Below are positions 42,648-48,129 of a stretch of DNA of 48,129 bases, in pieces. Location of the stretch: assembly GCA_903904005.1 (NCBI GenBank), contig CAIVAR010000033.1:1-48129 (forward strand). The letters run 5' to 3'. Position 1 is the first letter of the stretch. Each line of letters starts with the position of its first letter. Both the position numbers and the translations under genes were made by a program. The notes beneath the pieces are model-generated. The model had not been told where the DNA came from. It searched no databases and saw only the letters and a list, made by a program, of their open reading frames with translations. Source of the stretch: an uncultured Anaeromyxobacter sp. (lineage in GTDB: Bacteria > Myxococcota > Myxococcia > Myxococcales > Anaeromyxobacteraceae).

Positions 42648-43642
42648 CGACTCCCGAGGCGAAGAAGACGAAGGTCCTGGCAACCGTCGGCGTCGTCGCA
42701 GGCGTGGTGGCGATCGCCCTGGTGGGCTGGGGACTGTGGCGCGCGGCCCATCCGCCCCGTCCTCCGCTCCAGGGGCAGATGGAGGCCCACACCATCGACG
42801 TATCGTCCAAGGTTCCCGGACGGGTGGTGAAGCAGCTGGTCCAGGAAGGGGATTCGGTCCAGGCCGGCGCCGTCCTTCTCGAGCTTTCCCTCCCGGAGAT
42901 CGACGCCAAGCTGGGCCAGGTGGAGTCCCTTCGCACGGCCGCCCAGGCCCGCCAGAGCATGGTCGACGAGGGGGCGCGCCCCGAGGAGATCGCCGCCGCC
43001 ACGGCGAACTGGGAGCGCGCCGAGGCCGGAGCGGTCCTCGCCAGGAAGACCTGGGAGCGGGTGGAGGCGCTGTACAAGGACGGGCTCGTCTCCCTGCAGC
43101 GCCACGACGAGGCGCTGGCGAACTGGCAGGCGTCGGCCGAGCTGGCGCGGGCGGCCAGGGCGCTCGCCGACATGGCGAAGAAGGGGGCACGGCCCGGCGA
43201 GAAGAAGGCGGCGGCGGCGCTTGCCGCGGTTGCCAATGATGGTGTCACCGAGGTTTCCTCGCTCGCCTCCGAGCGGCTGGTGCGATCGCCCATCGCCGCC
43301 CAGGTCGACCGGATCGTGCTCCGGCCCGGGGAGCTCGCGCCGGCGGGGTTCCCGCTGGTGTCGCTCGTCGATCTCTCCGATCGATGGGCCACGTTCAACA
43401 TCCGGGAGGACAGCCTTCCCGGCATCGAGATCGGCAAGGTCCTCGAGGGCAGGGTCCCGGCGCTGGGCGATCGGAAGATCGCCTTCAAGGTCTACTACAT
43501 CAGCCCGCGGGCCGATTACGCGACGTGGCGCTCCACGCGCCAGTCCTCCGGTTACGACATGAAGACCTTCGAGGTGCGTGCACGACCTGCCGCGGACGAT
43601 GCCGCGCTCCGCCCCGGGATGACGGTGCTCGTCGACCGTTGA
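42644..43642 (+). CDS. HlyD/EmrA-family membrane fusion protein
   Basis: 332 residues from GTG 42644. One N-terminal helix (VLATVGVVAGVVAIALVGWGLW) holds it in the inner membrane; the periplasmic part has the lipoyl-like motif SKVPGRVVKQLVQEGDSVQAGA, a coiled-coil hairpin (LGQVESLRTAAQARQSM to ALADMAKKG) and the returning half RLVRSPIAAQVDRIVLRPGE. It would connect the ABC-2 permeases with the TolC-like tunnel. Both ends overlap neighbours by 4 and 1 bases, so expression is coupled. Confidence 0.92.
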   Translation: MTTPEAKKTKVLATVGVVAGVVAIALVGWGLWRAAHPPRPPLQGQMEAHTIDVSSKVPGRVVKQLVQEGDSVQAGAVLLELSLPEIDAKLGQVESLRTAAQARQSMVDEGARPEEIAAATANWERAEAGAVLARKTWERVEALYKDGLVSLQRHDEALANWQASAELARAARALADMAKKGARPGEKKAAAALAAVANDGVTEVSSLASERLVRSPIAAQVDRIVLRPGELAPAGFPLVSLVDLSDRWATFNIREDSLPGIEIGKVLEGRVPALGDRKIAFKVYYISPRADYATWRSTRQSSGYDMKTFEVRARPAADDAALRPGMTVLVDR

Positions 43643-44811
43643 TGCGCGCCTGGGCGGCCATCCGCGCGAGCGCCGCTCGCGAGCTCTCCGCCGTCGCGGC
43701 GCGTCCGTGGGAGATCTTCGCCGTGGTGGTGGCCCCGCTGCTCTGGATGGGGATCACCTGGGCCCTGCTCGGGAACGGGCAGCAGACGGCGCTTCCGGTG
43801 GCGCTGGTCGACGACGACGCCAGCGGGGCGTCGCGCGAGATCGTCCGGGTGATCTCCTCGACCCGATCGCCGGACCTCCGGGCCTACGCGTCGATGTCGG
43901 AGGCCCAGCTGGCGCTCCGGAGCAACGAGGTCTTCGCCGTGCTGCATGTGCCCGCCGGGTACGAGCGGGAGCAACGGCGCGGAGCCCAGCTCCCCGTTGT
44001 GCTCTTCCTGAACGAGCAGTACTTCGCCGCGGCGGGTGATCTCGAGGGCGACCTCCGGACGGCCGTGGCGGCAGCCAGCGAGGCACGGGCCGTCCAGATG
44101 GCCGCCCTCGCGGGTGGCGGCTTCCGGGGGGGCACCCTGAAGGTGGAGATCCTGCAGCCCGCCTTCGTCGTCCTGGGCAACCCGGCCATGAGCTACCAGG
44201 CATACCTGGGAAGCGCGCTCCTGCCGGGAATGCTGCAGCTCTTCGCGGTGATGGCCTTCCTCGGCGCCATCGCCCGGGAGACCCGGGAGCGGACGGTGGG
44301 CGCCTGGCTGGCGACGTCCGGTGGCCGGTTCTGGCCGGCGCTCGTGGGAAAGCTCGCCCCGTTCGTCGGCTACTACCTGCTCCTCGCCGCCGCCTACGTG
44401 GGCTGGGTGGGGGGGTGGAACGAATGGGCCCCGTCCGGCAGCCTCGTCACCTGGCTCGCGGGCGCCTTCCTCCTCGTCCTGGCGATGCTGGGCTTCGCGA
44501 TCCTCTTCTCCGCCGTGGCGCCCGACTGGCGCTTCGCGCTCACCCTGGGTTCGCTCTTCGTGGCTCCGACGCTGCCCTTCACCGGGTTTTCCCTTCCGCA
44601 GGCCTCCATGGGGGAGGCGGCGCGGATCTACGGCTACACGGTGCCGCTCACCTGGTACCTGAAGGTCCAGAGCGAGCAGTGGACGCTGGCCTCCTCGTTC
44701 GCCGACTCGTTGCCGGCGCTCTCGATCCTGGCCGCCTTCGCGCTCGTGCCGTGGCTCCTGGCCGGGCCGCTCCTGGCCCGCCGGATGCGCCGGGCAGCGG
44801 TGGTCGCATGA
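43642..44811 (+). CDS. ABC-2-type permease, first of two
   Basis: 389 residues from ATG 43642. N-terminal helix (WEIFAVVVAPLLWMGITWAL), a large periplasmic loop (about 35-185) with QTALPVALVDDDASGASREI and, at about 190, GNPAMSYQAYLGSALLPGML before five more helices. This layout matches the YhhJ/YbhR type of ABC-2 exporters. The ATG shares one base with the preceding stop. It needs an ATPase, but none is in the operon. Confidence 0.9.
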   Translation: MRAWAAIRASAARELSAVAARPWEIFAVVVAPLLWMGITWALLGNGQQTALPVALVDDDASGASREIVRVISSTRSPDLRAYASMSEAQLALRSNEVFAVLHVPAGYEREQRRGAQLPVVLFLNEQYFAAAGDLEGDLRTAVAAASEARAVQMAALAGGGFRGGTLKVEILQPAFVVLGNPAMSYQAYLGSALLPGMLQLFAVMAFLGAIARETRERTVGAWLATSGGRFWPALVGKLAPFVGYYLLLAAAYVGWVGGWNEWAPSGSLVTWLAGAFLLVLAMLGFAILFSAVAPDWRFALTLGSLFVAPTLPFTGFSLPQASMGEAARIYGYTVPLTWYLKVQSEQWTLASSFADSLPALSILAAFALVPWLLAGPLLARRMRRAAVVA

Positions 44812-45983
44812 GGAACTGGGTGCGCCTCGTCGCCTCGCTGGCTCGCGCCTCGCTGGGCAACCTCGACGCGATGCTTCTCTTCGTCGGCGCCATCGCCTTC
44901 TACTCGTTCTTCTACCCCTGGCCCTATGGAAACCAGCTCGTCGAGAACGTCCCGGTGGTCGTGGCCGATCTCGACGGGAGCGCGACGTCGCGGCGGATCA
45001 TCCAGTCCCTCCGGGGAACGCCCTCGGTGCGGATCGTGGGCGTGACCCGGGATCAGGCGGAGGGCGAGGCCGTCCTGAAGGTGGAGGATGCGTCCGTGAT
45101 GCTCGTCGTCCCGGCTGGCTTCGAGCACGACCTGCTCGCCGGGCGCCGGACCGTCCTGGGCGCGATCGGCACCGGTGCCTATCCGGTACAGGCCAAGGTG
45201 GCGATGGCCGGTTCGCTCGGCCCGCTGATCGAGGAGGCCACGAAGGCGAGCGCCCGGCAGCTGGCGGTCTCGGGCATCCCCTTGTCGGCGCTGGCCCGGG
45301 CTTCCCTCCAGGGTCCGGCCATCGTGGTCCAGCCGATGTTCAACGTGGTGCCCGGCTACGCGAGCTACGTGGTCCCCATCGTGGGCATCGTCATCCTTCA
45401 GTCCATCCTGCTCATGGCCATCACCCTGGCCATGGGAGGCTGGCTGGCCTCGGAGGTCCGACCCCAGCACCTCGAGAAGGCGCTGGCCTCCCGAGCGGGG
45501 CTCACGGCGCTCGTGTCGGCCTTCGCGCTCATCGCGCTCTTCTGGCTGCTGTACCTTCAGGGCCTCGCCTTCTGGTTGCACGACTTTCCCACCCTGCTGA
45601 ACGTGACGGGCGTCCTCGTCGTGGCGGTGCCGCTCTGTCTCGCCATCGGGTCGCTCGGGGTGGCGCTCTCGCTGGCGCTCGGCAGCGACGCCTACGCGAT
45701 GCAGGTCGTCGTCGTCACCTCGATCCCGGCGGTGTTCCTCTCCGGTGCCATCTACCCTTGGTCGAACATGCCGGCCTGGACGCGGGGTGTGGCCGATCTG
45801 TTCCCCTCCACGCCAGGGATCCAGGGTCTGCTTGCGGCCTCGCAGATGGGAGGACCGACCTCGGCCGTCCTCGGGCACGCGCTGCACCTGTGCCTCCTCG
45901 CCGCCGGGTACTTCGGATTGGCGACGTGGCTCTCGCGCCGGAAGGGGCAGGGGGGCGCGTCGAAGGGTCCCGAGGCAGCCTGA
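44808..45983 (+). CDS. ABC-2-type permease, second of two
   Basis: 391 residues from ATG 44808, overlapping the first permease by 4 bases. It has the same plan: N-terminal helix with LLFVGAIAFYSFFYPWPY, a periplasmic loop (NVPVVVADLDGSATSRRI), then MFNVVPGYASYVVPIVGIVI and helices with LAIGSLGVALSLALGSDAYA and GAIYPWSNMP. The two permeases probably form a heterodimer. The substrate could be a drug, lipid or other hydrophobic molecule; nothing in the sequence decides. Confidence 0.9.
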   Translation: MRNWVRLVASLARASLGNLDAMLLFVGAIAFYSFFYPWPYGNQLVENVPVVVADLDGSATSRRIIQSLRGTPSVRIVGVTRDQAEGEAVLKVEDASVMLVVPAGFEHDLLAGRRTVLGAIGTGAYPVQAKVAMAGSLGPLIEEATKASARQLAVSGIPLSALARASLQGPAIVVQPMFNVVPGYASYVVPIVGIVILQSILLMAITLAMGGWLASEVRPQHLEKALASRAGLTALVSAFALIALFWLLYLQGLAFWLHDFPTLLNVTGVLVVAVPLCLAIGSLGVALSLALGSDAYAMQVVVVTSIPAVFLSGAIYPWSNMPAWTRGVADLFPSTPGIQGLLAASQMGGPTSAVLGHALHLCLLAAGYFGLATWLSRRKGQGGASKGPEAA

Positions 45984-46076
45984 CCCCGACAGGCCGGAGG
46001 GAAGGCCCTTCACCCACCCGAGAGCCCGCGCGCTCCGGGCACCGCCACCAGTGCTGTCACTGCATCAAGGAAAGCC

Positions 46077-46676
46077 TCAGGCGACATGCCCCTGCCACCG
46101 CCGAAACAGATCGTGGCGAATGGCGAACTGGTCGAGGATCTTGCCGATCGTCTGGTCAACGATGTCCATGATCGTCTGGGGAGCGTGGTAGAACGACGGG
46201 GCCGGAGGCAGGATGATCCCCCCCATCTCGGCGATCGCCGTCATGTGCCGAAGGTGCCCCAGGTGCAGCGGGGTCTCGCGTGGCACGATCACCAGTTTCC
46301 GGCGCTCCTTCAGCGTGACGTCCGCCGCCCGGGTCAGCAAGTTGTCGTTCAGCGACAAAGCAATCTGGGCCAGGCTCTTCATCGAGCAGGGCACGACGAC
46401 CATCCCCAGGACCGGAAACGACCCGCTGGAAACGGCAGCGGCCAGGTTGCCCGGGTCGTGCGTGTAACTCGCCAGCTTGACCACATCATCGACGCTGAAG
46501 TTCGTCTCCAGCTTCAGCGTGATCTCGGCCCCCTTGCTCAGGATGAGGTGGGTCTCGATCTCGGGATGGTCCTTGAGCACCTGGAGCAAACGGATGCCGT
46601 ACAGCGTCCCACTCGCTCCGGATATGCCGACGACGAGTCTGTCGACGATCGTCCCCTCAGCCAATTGGTCCGGCAC
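46077..46676 (-). CDS. ubiX: UbiX/Pad1-family flavin prenyltransferase
   Basis: 199 residues from GTG 46676. It makes prenylated FMN, the cofactor of UbiD decarboxylases. The FMN-binding start is VDRLVVGISGASGTLYGIRLL; SGSFPVLGMVVVPCSMKSLAQIA and RKLVIVPRETPLHLGHLRHM contain the conserved serines, Arg and Glu of the family, and GGIILPPAPSFYHAPQTI matches the C-terminal region. It lies 22 bases after ubiD. Codons here use more A/T in third position than the rest of the window. Confidence 0.95.
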   Translation of the reverse strand: MPDQLAEGTIVDRLVVGISGASGTLYGIRLLQVLKDHPEIETHLILSKGAEITLKLETNFSVDDVVKLASYTHDPGNLAAAVSSGSFPVLGMVVVPCSMKSLAQIALSLNDNLLTRAADVTLKERRKLVIVPRETPLHLGHLRHMTAIAEMGGIILPPAPSFYHAPQTIMDIVDQTIGKILDQFAIRHDLFRRWQGHVA

Positions 46677-46698
46677 GAAGCCTCTCAGTCCCTTGCTG

Positions 46699-48075
46699 TC
46701 ACTTCTTGCCTTCGACGAAGCACGAATCCGACAACGTGTATGGATAGGTCGGACGGTCGTCGGCCATCCGACCAAGCCGGTGCCGCAAGCGCCCGAAGGC
46801 CCGGTAAACCAGCGGATAGGGCTGCCCGCTGAACCTGGTGAGAATTTCCAGCCAGGATCGCGGCGCTTCCTTGATGAAGCTCTCCATGCTCGTCGCGATG
46901 TCGTCCTCGCTCATCCCTGCGATCCCCGACGGTGCGCCGCCAAGCGGAGGCGTGACCTTGCAGGCCGCGAAGGACAGGACGTCGAAACCGCCGACCAGTG
47001 GGATCGTGCAGTCGAAACCGATCTTCGAGAGGTTCACCGGCGGCTTGTTTGCATTGCACATCGGCTCGAGCGGCAGGACGTTCTGGCCAGGCAGGATCAA
47101 CGTGTCCCGGCCCGGATCGAATCGCCATGCGAACGCCCACATGACGCGATCTGGATCGAAGATGTCGACGTCCTCGTCGAACACGTAAGCGATCTTCGGC
47201 AGCCACTGTCGGGAACAGGTGAGCATGATCCCCAGCGCCTGCTTGGCGTCGCCGCCGCCGACAGTCTTGATCCGGGCATAAGCAACATTGGTCGAGCCGT
47301 TGCCCGGAATGTAGACATCCAGCACCTGAATCCCAGCGCTTTTCAGCGCGGAGAAGATGTCGGCTTCGATGGTCGAATTCCAGACCGCCATGTCGGTACG
47401 ACCGGGGTGCAGCCCACCGATCGTCGCGTGCTGGTAGATTCCGCCCTTGCGGTACGTGATGCAATCGACCTTGAGGCGGCAGTTGCAGGGTAGACCGCCG
47501 CCGTAGGTGCCGGTGAACTCGCCGTAGGGCCCTTCGTCGAAGACCCAGCCTTCGGTGGTCATGATCCGACCCTCGATCACGATCTCCGCGTTGGCCGGCA
47601 CGGTGAGGTCGCTGGTCTCGCACTTGACCACCTTCGCCGGGGCCCCGTAGAAGCCGCCCAGCACGTCCCAGTCGTCGGTGTTCTGGACCGTGAACATCGA
47701 GGCAATCTTGTCGAGTGCGGGCCCGCCGATGACCACCGCCACCGGCATGTCGATCCCGCGAGCCTGGTATTTCCGGGCGTGGATCCGCGCCTTGTGGCTG
47801 TCATTGCGCATGTCGACGTTGGTCTCGTCCTTCGACCGGAACATCAGCCGGTAGATGCCCCAGTTGATCAGTCCGGTGTCCGGATCGCGCGACACCACGC
47901 TCGTGTCCTGGATGTAGGCATTGCCGTCGTGCTCGTGGTGCAGGAACAGCGGCAGCTTGGTCAGGTCGACGTCGCTGCCCTTCAGGATCTGAGCGATCCC
48001 CTCATTTCGTGAGGGCAAGTTGTTGAAATCCGGGCGGGAGGGGATCACGCTGCGACCCCGTGAGAACCCAACCAC
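46699..48075 (-). CDS. ubiD: UbiD-family decarboxylase, N-terminally short or frameshifted
   Basis: 458 residues from the first GTG (48075) after an in-frame stop; GTG 48048 is another possible start. It is related to aromatic or unsaturated acid decarboxylases that use prenylated FMN: SVVSRDPDTGLINWGIYRL, MPVAVVIGG, and the catalytic-region EGPYGEFTGTYGG with its acidic residues. Family members are usually about 490-500 residues with an N-terminal domain of about 100 before this region; here it is largely absent. A one-base change in the CCCC at 48056-48059 would join it to the open frame at 48045-48128. Substrate is not known. Confidence 0.88.
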   Translation of the reverse strand: MVGFSRGRSVIPSRPDFNNLPSRNEGIAQILKGSDVDLTKLPLFLHHEHDGNAYIQDTSVVSRDPDTGLINWGIYRLMFRSKDETNVDMRNDSHKARIHARKYQARGIDMPVAVVIGGPALDKIASMFTVQNTDDWDVLGGFYGAPAKVVKCETSDLTVPANAEIVIEGRIMTTEGWVFDEGPYGEFTGTYGGGLPCNCRLKVDCITYRKGGIYQHATIGGLHPGRTDMAVWNSTIEADIFSALKSAGIQVLDVYIPGNGSTNVAYARIKTVGGGDAKQALGIMLTCSRQWLPKIAYVFDEDVDIFDPDRVMWAFAWRFDPGRDTLILPGQNVLPLEPMCNANKPPVNLSKIGFDCTIPLVGGFDVLSFAACKVTPPLGGAPSGIAGMSEDDIATSMESFIKEAPRSWLEILTRFSGQPYPLVYRAFGRLRHRLGRMADDRPTYPYTLSDSCFVEGKK

Positions 48076-48128
48076 TCGACCGCGACCGGATCACGAAGCT
48101 CGTCTCCACCATCTTCTCCGAGGACCTG
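48045..48128 (-). other. C-terminal end of an upstream open frame, possibly the missing part of ubiD
   Basis: 27 codons (QVLGEDGGDELRDPVAVEWL to the stop) enter from beyond the window. The stop overlaps GTG 48048 of ubiD by GTGA. Either it is a separate coupled gene or, after a frameshift, the N-terminal part of UbiD. No similarity is certain at this length. Confidence 0.35.
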
Positions 48129-48129
48129 C

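Overview
The window is very GC-rich, densely packed DNA in which nearly every gene ends its codons in G or C. GTG and TTG starts are common, neighbouring genes often share 4 bases, and several genes appear to be leaderless. Together with a hybOABC-type uptake hydrogenase, a CheB-CheR fusion, DUF4118-like and PAS sensor kinases and FkbM and SDR enzymes, this suggests a myxobacterial deltaproteobacterium (Myxococcota), most like Anaeromyxobacter. That placement is inference from gene content and style; no rRNA or tRNA gene is present to confirm it.

Layout. 1-3504: 3' part of a large secreted protein with a sialidase-like N-terminal remnant, 17 exact ANLSN pentapeptides and Ig-like domains. 3635-5236: extended SDR (NAD-dependent epimerase). 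5187-10475 (minus): [NiFe]-hydrogenase operon hybO-hybA-hybB-hybC followed by a small membrane protein, preceded by a long structured leader. 10817-13882: lipoprotein, a shortened IorA-like ferredoxin protein, RNase HI, a hotdog thioesterase and an FkbM methyltransferase. 14002-22454: a PAS/GAF sensor kinase, an adrenodoxin-type ferredoxin-NADP reductase with its own promoter, and a CheB-CheR-PAS protein translationally coupled to a PAS histidine kinase. 22768-23947: three small secreted proteins, one built of 15-residue repeats. 23962-24712: a Phd/VapC-like toxin-antitoxin pair with a palindromic operator inside its promoter. 24799-30434: a ferritin-like protein and an accessory stretch rich in decay products: a duplicated small membrane protein whose second copy has two internal deletions, fragments of XRE and perhaps AraC regulators, and two tandem LuxR-type regulators.

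30431-37167 (minus) is a compact acid-resistance operon: outer-membrane channel, glutamate decarboxylase, glutamate/GABA-type antiporter, glutaminase, an 80-residue Cys-rich protein and a 2-TM ion-channel-like protein. Glutaminase would make glutamate and ammonia from glutamine, GadB would consume a proton by making GABA, and the antiporter would exchange GABA for glutamate. The outer-membrane channel and ion channel are unusual partners. It is followed by a secreted phospholipase D-like protein, a FUSC-like membrane protein and a second APC antiporter (37488-41222), then a TolC-HlyD-ABC2-ABC2 export operon without an ATPase gene (41277-45983). The right end (46077-48129, minus) holds a ubiD-ubiX decarboxylase pair with visibly lower GC; ubiD lacks its N-terminal domain or is frameshifted.

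The best candidates for something undescribed are (i) a two-copy structured element with the shared core AGTCTCCACCGG (10648-10750 and 13923-14002), one copy in the hydrogenase leader, (ii) the TTGTLRYTG repeat protein cluster, and (iii) the expanded acid-resistance operon.
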